From Acetobacterium sp. (lineage in GTDB: Bacteria > Bacillota > Clostridia > Eubacteriales > Eubacteriaceae), in NCBI GenBank assembly GCA_022013395.1, contig JAKLQL010000338.1:1-5904 (forward strand): DNA of 5,904 bases, in the 5' to 3' direction. Under the pieces are notes generated by a model. It did no database searches. It worked only from the letters and a program-made list of their open reading frames with translations, and was not told the DNA's origin. The translations under genes were made by a program, and so were the position numbers. Within the stretch, counting starts at the first letter, position 1. Each line of letters opens with the position of its first letter. Shown one piece after another: positions 1 to 5,269 of the stretch.

Positions 1-9
1 AGAAATATC

Positions 10-18
10 TGCTATAAT
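10..18 (+). promoter_or_regulatory. Extended -10 promoter of the small winged-helix gene
   Basis: The bases TGCTATAAT match the extended -10 consensus TGnTATAAT of the housekeeping sigma factor exactly. Transcription would start near 24-26, giving a leader of about 28 bases before the ATG at 53. The -35 box would lie left of the window, so it cannot be checked, though an extended -10 depends less on it. Confidence 0.7.
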
Positions 19-42
19 TGACGCATAAAATTAATAATTTAT

Positions 43-47
43 GGAGG
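43..47 (+). promoter_or_regulatory. Ribosome binding site that sets the start at 53
   Basis: GGAGG lies five bases before the ATG at 53. An in-frame ATG at 41 sits upstream of and next to this site, with no purine-rich site of its own (the bases before it are TTAATAATTT). The Shine-Dalgarno sequence therefore selects 53 and removes four residues from the longer reading. Confidence 0.8.
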
Positions 48-52
48 CTATT

Positions 53-235
53 ATGGAATTAAAAGATAAAATTTTAGCTTGTATGACACAAAATGGATCT
101 CCGATGACGGCTGGCGAGGTCGAAAAAGCTTTGAAGGTTGATCGCAAAGAGATCGATCAAGCCTTTAAATTGCTAAAAAAAGAGGAAGCCATCGTATCCC
201 CAGTTCGGTGTAAATGGGAACCGGCAAAAAAATAA
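53..235 (+). CDS. Small winged helix-turn-helix-like protein (60 aa)
   Basis: The product is a 60-residue basic, Lys/Glu-rich soluble protein. Its pattern fits a minimal winged helix: helix 1 at about residues 2-13, a short turn (GSPMTAGE, 15-22), helix 2 at about 20-27, a turn at VDR (29-31), a recognition-type helix at about 31-43, and a C-terminal wing-like strand (about 46-55, IVSPVRCKW). Similar very small proteins ending in a 'SP-x-R-C-x-W/Y' strand are, from memory, found in Clostridia and are annotated only as hypothetical or putative regulators. DNA binding is an inference from this fold. There are two cysteines, C10 and C53. The gene is a single-gene unit, with its own extended -10 promoter and a strong terminator directly after the stop. 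Its target is unknown. The start at 53 is chosen over 41 because GGAGG lies inside the longer version. Confidence 0.8.
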   Translation: MELKDKILACMTQNGSPMTAGEVEKALKVDRKEIDQAFKLLKKEEAIVSPVRCKWEPAKK

Positions 236-240
236 ATATA

Positions 241-267
241 AAAGAAAGGGAGACCTTTCTTTTTTTT
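241..267 (+). terminator. Rho-independent terminator after the winged-helix gene
   Basis: A perfect 9-bp stem pairs 241-249 (AAAGAAAGG) with 254-262 (CCTTTCTTT). It closes on a GAGA loop, and T residues run without a break from 260 to 267. It begins five bases after the stop codon at 235 and should insulate the small gene from the ABC ATPase gene downstream. Confidence 0.9.
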
Positions 268-278
268 CGACTTTACAA

Positions 279-308
279 CTGGCTTTTATGATGCTTTTTC
301 TTTATACT
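279..308 (+). promoter_or_regulatory. Possible promoter of the ABC ATPase-kinase unit
   Basis: TATACT at 303-308 is a good -10 box (five of six matches to TATAAT). The best-placed -35 box is CTGGCT at 279-284, with an 18-base spacer and only three of six matches. Some promoter is expected here because a strong terminator ends just upstream at 267. The predicted start near 315 would give a leader of about 65 bases. Confidence 0.4.
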
Positions 309-380
309 AAAATAAGAGAACAAAACAAACCTAAACTATCTGAAACGACTAAAATTTGAAATAAAACTAAGGATAAAAAA

Positions 381-1085
381 ATGAAACATTTTATTGAATT
401 TAAAGATGTCCATAAGCGTTATCATATGGGTGAAGTGACCATCAACGCCGCCAATGGGATCAATTTTTTCATCGACGAAGGCGAATTTGCCGTCGTCGTT
501 GGGCCCAGTGGGGCTGGTAAAACAACCGTCCTCAATATTCTGGGTGGGATGGATGACTGCGATGAAGGGCAGGTTATTGTCGGGGAAAAAGATGTTGCCG
601 CACTGACTCGTAAGGAACTGGCTGAATATCGGCGTTATGATACCGGCTTTGTGTTTCAGTTCTACAATCTCATTCAGAACCTGACTGCGGTTGAAAACGT
701 CGAACTGGCAACCCAAATCTGCCGTGATCCAATGGATGCCGAAACGGTTTTAAAAAGCGTTGGACTGGAAGAACGATTAGGCAATTTTCCCTCCCAGCTA
801 TCTGGCGGGGAACAACAGCGGGTGGCCATTGCCAGAGCTTTGGCCAAGCGCCCGAAACTGCTACTCTGCGACGAACCAACCGGCGCCCTGGATTATAACA
901 CCGGTAAAAATATTCTCAAGCTGCTCCAGGAAACCAGCCGCAAAGAAAATATGACAGTCATCCTAATTACCCACAATCAGGCCATTACACCCATGGCTGA
1001 CAAGGTCATCATTATGAAAAATGGTCAGGTGCAAGACAGCTATCGCAATGAAAAACCCTTGTCCGTCGATGAAATTGAGTGGTAG
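381..1085 (+). CDS. ABC transporter ATP-binding protein, MacB/LolD type
   Basis: This is a complete 234-residue nucleotide-binding subunit that would hydrolyse ATP at the cytoplasmic face of the membrane. Visible motifs in order: Walker A GPSGAGKT (41-48), Q-loop glutamine Q93 (in FVFQFYNLI), ABC signature LSGGEQQR (140-147), Walker B LLLCDE (160-165, catalytic E165), D-loop GALD (168-171) and H-loop H198. The sequence style ([21 protein letters not shown] and [10 protein letters not shown]) is that of the MacB/LolD/FtsE-like group. That group normally works with FtsX/MacB-type permeases in lipoprotein release, peptide export or bacitracin-type resistance modules. No such permease is encoded in the window. 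Instead the 3' end overlaps a protein kinase gene. The start is supported by an AAGGA-type site at 369-373, seven bases upstream. The substrate cannot be told from the sequence. All ATPase residues are intact. Confidence 0.93.
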   Translation: MKHFIEFKDVHKRYHMGEVTINAANGINFFIDEGEFAVVVGPSGAGKTTVLNILGGMDDCDEGQVIVGEKDVAALTRKELAEYRRYDTGFVFQFYNLIQNLTAVENVELATQICRDPMDAETVLKSVGLEERLGNFPSQLSGGEQQRVAIARALAKRPKLLLCDEPTGALDYNTGKNILKLLQETSRKENMTVILITHNQAITPMADKVIIMKNGQVQDSYRNEKPLSVDEIEW

Positions 1086-1785
1086 ACGTGATTCGACTTT
1101 AACCGGCACCCTTGCTCTCGACGGATTCCATTTGCAGGGCCGTCTGGGGCAGGGACGTTTTGGGGCCTGTTATACCGTGTCCCGCGATACCCAGGACTAT
1201 GTCCTGAAAATCTTTAATGCCAATGATGTCAAACGTCACAAAGATAAACTGACCCGGGAAATCTGTTGGCTAAAAGAAATAGAACATCCAGCCATTCCCA
1301 AATTGATTCAAGTGGTTGACCGGGATGGTTTTTATGGATTGATTATGGAAAAAAGACCCGGCAACAGTCTGGAAGAACTGATTGACTGGGATTACAATTT
1401 TCAGAAAACAGAAATCATTATGATTATGAACCAATTAATTGCGGTGATGTGTTATTTAGAAGCGATGAAGATCAGTCATCGCGATATTAAAACCTCAAAC
1501 ATCTTATGGATCGACCATGAGCTTTCCCTGATTGATTTTGGTTCAGCCCGAAAACGCCGCCAATTACATAATCAGTTTAACCCGGACTTCTGGGGCATCG
1601 GCGATGTTTTTATGCGTTTAGCATCCGGCTGCCAGGAGCTGACTCCCGGCAGCAACGGATTTAGTACTAATCAGTTGAACCTTAACGATCAGCAAAAGCA
1701 TCTTATTAAACGCCTGCTGTATCTTGACAAGCCATATGAAGATTTTGATGAATTGCAAAAGCTTTTTGTGCAGGTCTTTTTATAA
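1069..1785 (+). CDS. Small Hanks-type Ser/Thr protein kinase
   Basis: The product is a 238-residue soluble, kinase-only protein with no membrane segment and no PASTA or other sensor domain. Numbering from the ATG at 1069: glycine loop GQGRFG (27-32), ATP-anchoring lysine in VLKIF (K47), helix-C glutamate in LTREI (E64), catalytic loop HRDIKTSN (137-144, base D139, N144) and the metal-binding DFG (156-158). The catalytic set is therefore complete. The segment after DFG is very short: the subdomain IX aspartate (likely D173, in DFWGIGD) follows about 17 residues later, and there is no APE motif. The gene overlaps the ABC ATPase gene by 17 bases. No convincing ribosome binding site precedes 1069, which suggests translational coupling. 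In-frame ATGs at 1021 and 1048 would deepen the overlap and add a segment unlike any kinase. Likely role: phosphorylation linked to the ABC ATPase or its transporter (inference). A small-molecule kinase activity cannot be excluded. Confidence 0.85.
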   Translation: MKLSGRRDSTLTGTLALDGFHLQGRLGQGRFGACYTVSRDTQDYVLKIFNANDVKRHKDKLTREICWLKEIEHPAIPKLIQVVDRDGFYGLIMEKRPGNSLEELIDWDYNFQKTEIIMIMNQLIAVMCYLEAMKISHRDIKTSNILWIDHELSLIDFGSARKRRQLHNQFNPDFWGIGDVFMRLASGCQELTPGSNGFSTNQLNLNDQQKHLIKRLLYLDKPYEDFDELQKLFVQVFL

Positions 1786-1814
1786 CAGGTTTTTTATATT
1801 GCGTCTTTTTATAA
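1774..1814 (+). repeat. Three short T-rich repeats at the kinase 3' end
   Basis: GTCTTTTTATAA occurs identically at 1774-1785 and 1803-1814. A diverged copy (GTTTTTTATAT) lies between them at 1789-1799. The copies start 14-15 bases apart, and the first contains the kinase stop codon. No clear GC-rich hairpin precedes the T runs, so this is not a convincing intrinsic terminator. It may be a chance A/T-rich duplication. Confidence 0.4.
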
Positions 1815-1845
1815 ATTGAAGTCAGTGCTAAAAAAATCGTCAATC

Positions 1846-1875
1846 TTATGGCAGGTTCAAATGATCGGATACAAT
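1846..1875 (+). promoter_or_regulatory. Possible promoter of the EamA-methyltransferase pair
   Basis: TACAAT at 1870-1875 is a good -10 box. The best -35 candidate, TTATGG at 1846-1851, is weak, with an 18-base spacer. The predicted start near 1882 would put the purine-rich AAAAGGGGGAGA tract almost at the 5' end of the mRNA. Without this promoter the pair would have to be read through from the kinase gene. Confidence 0.35.
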
Positions 1876-1884
1876 TATAGAAAA

Positions 1885-1891
1885 GGGGGAG
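1885..1891 (+). promoter_or_regulatory. Ribosome binding site of the EamA gene
   Basis: GGGGGAG lies 12 bases before the GTG at 1904, a somewhat long spacing. An in-frame TGA at 1895-1897 between this site and the GTG rules out any earlier start, so GTG 1904 is the most upstream start possible. The nearby ATG at 1908 is in another frame. Confidence 0.6.
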
Positions 1892-1903
1892 ACCTGAATA
1901 ACC

Positions 1904-2335
1904 GTGAATGAATTAAGCTACTATCTACCAATTATCCTGATTGTTACCGCCAATGTTTTTTATAATATCTGCACCAAATCGACGCCGGCAACCGCCAACC
2001 CTTTTTTATCGCTGCTGATAACCTATCTGGTGGCCGCCTTACTGACATTTATCTTAATGCTCACTAATGGTTTGGACGAAGGGCTGGTCCAATCCTTCAA
2101 ACGATTGAACTGGACCAGTTTCGCCCTGGGGATTTCGGTGGTAGCTCTGGAATTTGGTTACATCAGCGCCTATCGGGCGGGCTGGAATATCAGTCTGGGA
2201 TCGTTGGTGGCCAATATATCCCTGGCGATTCTACTGATCCCCGTAGGCCTGTTATTCTACAAGGAAGTTCTGACCACCAATCACCTGGTTGGAATCGCCC
2301 TTTGTCTGGCCGGGTTGTTTTTTATTAATCGATAG
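1904..2335 (+). CDS. Half-size EamA/DMT-family membrane transporter
   Basis: The 143-residue product is an integral membrane protein with about five hydrophobic segments, near residues 6-23, 34-54, 71-90, 97-119 and 124-141. This is one EamA (drug/metabolite transporter) repeat. Most EamA transporters carry two such repeats in about 300 residues, so a single-repeat protein is expected to form a homo- or heterodimer, as small multidrug resistance-like proteins do. Family-like features are the 'LEFGYISAYRAGWNIS' stretch (82-97), with an acidic E83 inside the third membrane segment, and the C-terminal 'YKEVLTTNHLVGIALCLAGLF' type segment. The substrate is unknown; candidates include small metabolites or cationic compounds. 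Translation starts at GTG. A methyltransferase gene follows 33 bases downstream, and the two are probably on one transcript. Confidence 0.85.
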   Translation: MNELSYYLPIILIVTANVFYNICTKSTPATANPFLSLLITYLVAALLTFILMLTNGLDEGLVQSFKRLNWTSFALGISVVALEFGYISAYRAGWNISLGSLVANISLAILLIPVGLLFYKEVLTTNHLVGIALCLAGLFFINR

Positions 2336-2345
2336 CGAGGCTATC
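2331..2345 (+). repeat. Small hairpin across the EamA stop codon
   Basis: GATAGC (2331-2336) and GCTATC (2340-2345) form a perfect 6-bp stem around a GAG loop, and the stop codon TAG (2333-2335) lies in the left arm. There is no T run after it, so it is not an intrinsic terminator. It could tune translation or mRNA decay between the two genes, or be chance. Confidence 0.4.
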
Positions 2346-2368
2346 ATAGGGAAAGAGAACGGTGGAAA

Positions 2369-3172
2369 ATGGAATTAAAATCAGAGTATTTCGAAAAATT
2401 ATGGTTAAGTGACAACCAGAAAAAAGAACCGACTGTCGATTTTTGGGATTTCCGCGCCGAGGAATATAACAATTCACAAACGTCAATGACGGCTCGGGTC
2501 ACCCAGGAAGAAAAGGTTCAGGAGTTGTTGGATAAAGCCATTATTAATAATGAATCAACAGTGTTGGACATTGGTTGTGGTACCGGCCAATTTGCAGTTG
2601 AGCTTGGCAAAGTGGTAAAACATGTGGTCGGCTTGGATTTTTCTGAAAATATGCTGCTATATGCCAAACAAAACGCCGAAAATGCCGGGTTAACAAATAT
2701 TGATTTTGTCAAATCCGATTGGGATAGCTTTGTGTCAGAGCAACGCTTTGATTTTGTCCTGGCCAGCATGTCGCCAGCCATTCATGGCCCTGATCAGTTG
2801 TATAAAATGCTGGATTTTTCCACGGGCACCTGTTATATTTCGGCGTTTGTTGAGCGGCACAGTGCGCTGAAAGAACAATTATACGTATTGACTGATCAGG
2901 CTTATGTTCGCCAGTTTAACAAGCTCAACTATATTTTTAATCTTTTATGGACAAAAGGATTATTTCCCGTCCTCAGTTATGAGATTGGGACTTATGAACG
3001 CGTCTTTTCTGTTGCGAAGGCAAAAGGAATTTTCCCCCAGGAACTTAGCGTCGCAGACGATGCCAAACTTGTTACCTCGATAACAAAATACTTGGAAAGC
3101 GCAGCAGAAAATGGGATGGTTACCGAGGTATTGCAGCAACGAAAAGGCGAACTGATCTGGAAAATGTCTTGA
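2369..3172 (+). CDS. Class I SAM-dependent methyltransferase
   Basis: The 267-residue cytosolic protein transfers a methyl group from S-adenosylmethionine to an unknown acceptor. The Rossmann-type domain is clear: motif I VLDIGCGTGQF (65-75), the acidic residue at the end of strand 2 in VVGLDFSENML (D90), an adenine-contact type motif in IDFVKSDWDSF (D117-W118), and motif IV FDFVLASMSPAIH (127-139). An N-terminal extension (1-55) with WDFRAEEYN (26-34) and a C-terminal helical portion (about 160-267) probably form the acceptor site. It fits the Methyltransf_11/25 (UbiE-like) superfamily in general, but I cannot name a specific subfamily or substrate. The start is the ATG at 2369, preceded by a GGGAAAGAG tract (2350-2358, about ten bases away). 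It lies 33 bases downstream of the EamA gene. A joint role, such as making and exporting a methylated compound, is speculation. Confidence 0.9.
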   Translation: MELKSEYFEKLWLSDNQKKEPTVDFWDFRAEEYNNSQTSMTARVTQEEKVQELLDKAIINNESTVLDIGCGTGQFAVELGKVVKHVVGLDFSENMLLYAKQNAENAGLTNIDFVKSDWDSFVSEQRFDFVLASMSPAIHGPDQLYKMLDFSTGTCYISAFVERHSALKEQLYVLTDQAYVRQFNKLNYIFNLLWTKGLFPVLSYEIGTYERVFSVAKAKGIFPQELSVADDAKLVTSITKYLESAAENGMVTEVLQQRKGELIWKMS

Positions 3173-3270
3173 TTTATAAAAATGGAGAAATCTAGATTTA
3201 GTTGAGTTCTTAAAATTTACCCGTTTAGACGCAGCTTTATCCAATAAATACTATCAAAAATAAAAATGTT

Positions 3271-3280
3271 AACGATCGTT
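3271..3280. repeat. Perfect 10-bp palindrome
   Basis: AACGATCGTT is its own reverse complement and overlaps the left arm of the hairpin at 3277-3294. It could be an operator half-site pair or simply part of that hairpin region. No regulator is identified. Confidence 0.45.
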
Positions 3281-3294
3281 CTTTTAGAAGAACG
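3277..3294 (+). terminator. Weak candidate terminator of the methyltransferase unit
   Basis: CGTTCTT (3277-3283) pairs perfectly with AAGAACG (3288-3294) around a TTAG loop, about 100 bases after the methyltransferase stop. The downstream tract is TATTTGTT rather than a clean T run. Termination is plausible but not strong, and this is the best candidate between the two genes. Confidence 0.4.
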
Positions 3295-3297
3295 TAT

Positions 3298-3324
3298 TTG
3301 TTATAAGCATTTTAACTATACAAT
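3298..3324 (+). promoter_or_regulatory. Possible promoter of the radical SAM operon
   Basis: TACAAT at 3319-3324 is a good -10 box. TTGTTA at 3298-3303 is a -35 with four of six matches, but the spacer is only 15 bases. If used, RNA would begin near 3331, so the nested palindrome at 3334-3382 would be the very 5' end of the mRNA. An alternative -10 (TAATAT at 3391-3396), downstream of the palindrome, is also possible. Confidence 0.35.
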
Positions 3325-3333
3325 ATTAAAGTA

Positions 3334-3382
3334 ATCATGTAAGATAAGGTAGGTTTATAAACCTGAGTTTATCTTACATGAT
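3334..3382. repeat. Nested palindrome upstream of the radical SAM gene
   Basis: The outer arms are a perfect 14-bp inverted repeat: ATCATGTAAGATAA (3334-3347) against TTATCTTACATGAT (3369-3382). Between them lies a second perfect 14-bp palindrome, AGGTTTATAAACCT (3351-3364). Only GGT on one side and GAGT on the other are left unpaired. The element ends 39 bases before the start codon. There is no T run after it, so it is not a standard terminator on the + strand. Possible roles are an operator for one or two dimeric regulators, a 5' mRNA stem-loop that protects or controls the transcript, or a small palindromic repeat element. The sequence alone does not decide between these. Confidence 0.8.
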
Positions 3383-3411
3383 ATCCTGAATAATATACAA
3401 AATTTAAAAAT

Positions 3412-3416
3412 GAGGA
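3412..3416 (+). promoter_or_regulatory. Ribosome binding site of the radical SAM gene
   Basis: GAGGA lies five bases before the ATG at 3422, close to ideal spacing, and fixes that start. Confidence 0.8.
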
Positions 3417-3421
3417 AATAA

Positions 3422-5269
3422 ATGAATAATTTTATCGAAAAAAATATTTTGCCCCTGGTTACAAAACCAATCACCTACCTTGGAAACGAGGTGAATGCTG
3501 TCCATAAAACACCGGATGCTGAGATGATTCGCTTTGCTTTTGCCTTTCCGGACACCTATGAGGTGGGAATGTCCCATTTGGGTATGAAAATTCTCTATGG
3601 CTTACTTAACGAAGCCGAAGACATCTGGTGCGAACGGGTTTTTGCACCCTGGGTGGATATGGAAGAGCAATTGCTAAAATATAACCTGCCACTCTATGGT
3701 CTGGAATCGATGATGCCATTAAACGAATACGACTTTGTGGGGTTCACCCTTCAATATGAAATGAGCTACTCCAATATTTTAAATATGCTGAAGCTCGGAC
3801 ACATTACCTTAAGAAGCAGTCAACGTCAGGAAGACGAGCCGTTTGTTATTGCCGGTGGCCCCTGTTCTTATAACCCCGAACCGCTTTCTGATTTCATTGA
3901 TCTGTTTGTCATTGGAGAAGGGGAAGAGGTGATTTTAAAAATCATGGAAACCTATCGCCAGTGGCAAAAAAATAAAGGCAAACGGCAGGATTTTCTAAAA
4001 ATGGCCGCTGCGATCGAAGGGGTTTATGTACCAGCTTTTTACGAAGTGAGCTATGATGAAAATACCGGCGTAATTACCGCCTTCACCCCAATAGTAGCCG
4101 AAGCATTCCCAACTATCCGCAAACAATTCATCGAAGATCTCGATATGGCTTATTTTCCCGACAAAATCGTGGTCTCTTATACCGAAACCGTTCATGACCG
4201 CATCAGCTATGAAATTTTCAGAGGCTGCGGACGGGGCTGTCGTTTTTGCCAGGCCGGGATGATTTATCGCCCCACCCGGGAAAAATCATTGCCGACCATT
4301 CAGGAAAAAATCAGAGCTCTGATTGAAGCAACCGGATACGATGAGGTTTCCCTGTCATCGCTCAGTACCGGGGATTACAGCGAGATTGAAACCCTAATCA
4401 AAAACCTGGTCAAAGAATATGAAGACGAAAAAGTCAGTATTTCCTTGCCATCTTTGCGGATTGACTCCTTAAGTATCGACATGCTGGAAGAAATTCAAAA
4501 GGTTAGAAAAGCTGGTTTGACCCTGGCACCAGAAGCCGGAACCCAGCGGATGCGGGACGTTATCAATAAGGGCGTAACCGAAGAAAATCTGATGGATACC
4601 GTGCGAACGGCCTTTGAAAAAGGCTGGGGTCATGTCAAACTCTATTTTATGATCGGCCTGCCCGGCGAAACCCTGGAAGATATTGAAGGCATTGCCGATT
4701 TGGCTCAAAAAGTCGTGGATGAATATTACAAACTCGACCGGGAATCACGAAATAAAAGTTTGAAAGTCGTCTTAAGTGCCTCTTCGTTTGTCCCTAAACC
4801 GTTTACCCCCTTTCAGTGGATGGGACAAAATACCCGTGAGGAATTTCAAGATAAACAACGTCACTTAAAAAACAGTATTAAAGACCGCAAGATTTCCTAT
4901 AGCTGGCATGACAGCGGCGTCAGCTTTCTGGAAGCGGTTTTTGCCAGAGGCGACCGACGGCTGGGATTGGTGCTGGAAAAAGCCCATGAAAAAGGCTGTC
5001 GCTTTGACGGCTGGGGCGAATACTTTGATCTGGAAAAATGGACTGAAGCTTTTGCTGAAGCTGGCGTGGATCCGAATTTCTATGCCTTGAGAGACCGATC
5101 TTATGATGAGATTTTGCCCTGGGATTTTATTGACACTGGGGTCACCAAAAAATTCTTGCAGGCCGAGGCCTTAAAAGCAGAGGCGGCCATAACCACACCA
5201 TTTTGCCCGGAAAGCTGTTCAAATTGCGGCATTATGGAATTCAAGAAAGGCTGGAAATGCAATGGTTAA
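3422..5269 (+). CDS. B12-binding-like radical SAM protein, TIGR03960 type
   Basis: The complete 615-residue protein belongs to the radical SAM superfamily. The N-terminal part (about 1-230) resembles the cobalamin-binding-like region of this family, with FPDTYEVGMSHLG (42-54), CERVFAPW (70-77), VIAGGPCSYNPEPL (142-155) and IGEGEE (164-169). I do not see the canonical DxHxxG cobalamin-histidine motif. The radical SAM core carries CGRGCRFC (C269, C273, C276: CX3CX2C), which ligates the [4Fe-4S] cluster that cleaves SAM. It is followed by LAPEAGT (368-374) and MIGLPGET (410-417). The C-terminus has a second CX3CX2C set (C595, C599, C602) and C613. The gene overlaps the DUF2344 gene by eight bases; in some species the two are fused, so they very likely act together. 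The reaction and substrate are, to my knowledge, not established. Family assignment is from recognition of the sequence, not from a search. Confidence 0.93.
   Translation: MNNFIEKNILPLVTKPITYLGNEVNAVHKTPDAEMIRFAFAFPDTYEVGMSHLGMKILYGLLNEAEDIWCERVFAPWVDMEEQLLKYNLPLYGLESMMPLNEYDFVGFTLQYEMSYSNILNMLKLGHITLRSSQRQEDEPFVIAGGPCSYNPEPLSDFIDLFVIGEGEEVILKIMETYRQWQKNKGKRQDFLKMAAAIEGVYVPAFYEVSYDENTGVITAFTPIVAEAFPTIRKQFIEDLDMAYFPDKIVVSYTETVHDRISYEIFRGCGRGCRFCQAGMIYRPTREKSLPTIQEKIRALIEATGYDEVSLSSLSTGDYSEIETLIKNLVKEYEDEKVSISLPSLRIDSLSIDMLEEIQKVRKAGLTLAPEAGTQRMRDVINKGVTEENLMDTVRTAFEKGWGHVKLYFMIGLPGETLEDIEGIADLAQKVVDEYYKLDRESRNKSLKVVLSASSFVPKPFTPFQWMGQNTREEFQDKQRHLKNSIKDRKISYSWHDSGVSFLEAVFARGDRRLGLVLEKAHEKGCRFDGWGEYFDLEKWTEAFAEAGVDPNFYALRDRSYDEILPWDFIDTGVTKKFLQAEALKAEAAITTPFCPESCSNCGIMEFKKGWKCNG

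Larger units (their letters stand above)
3173..3421. other. Non-coding spacer rich in inverted repeats
   Basis: These 249 bases are very A/T-rich and carry no credible gene on either strand; a minus-strand frame reaching into it is a shadow of the methyltransferase gene. From left to right it holds a 10-bp palindrome, a 7-bp hairpin, a possible promoter, a 49-base nested palindrome and the ribosome binding site of the radical SAM gene. It must contain both the end of the methyltransferase transcript and the start of the radical SAM transcript. Confidence 0.75.

Noticed and set aside
41..52. Upstream ATG at 41 as the start of the winged-helix gene
   Set aside because: It places the GGAGG ribosome binding site inside the coding region and has no site of its own; ATG 53 is ideally spaced.
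336..716. Minus-strand frame opposite the ABC ATPase start (126 codons)
   Set aside because: It is antisense to a gene with complete ABC motifs and encodes nothing recognisable.
1021..1068. Longer kinase N-terminus from ATG 1021 or 1048
   Set aside because: The added residues lie wholly within the ATPase gene, look like an out-of-frame reading of it, and have no ribosome binding site.
1076..1102. GAGTGG followed by GTG at 1088, resembling a well-placed kinase start
   Set aside because: That GTG is in a different frame from the kinase and reaches a stop after four codons.
2960..3244. Minus-strand frame running from the spacer into the methyltransferase 3' end
   Set aside because: It mostly overlaps the methyltransferase gene, lacks a ribosome binding site and shows no domain-like sequence.
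3334..3382. Nested palindrome as a rho-independent terminator or CRISPR repeat
   Set aside because: There is no T run after it on the + strand, and only one copy exists in the window with no spacer-repeat array.
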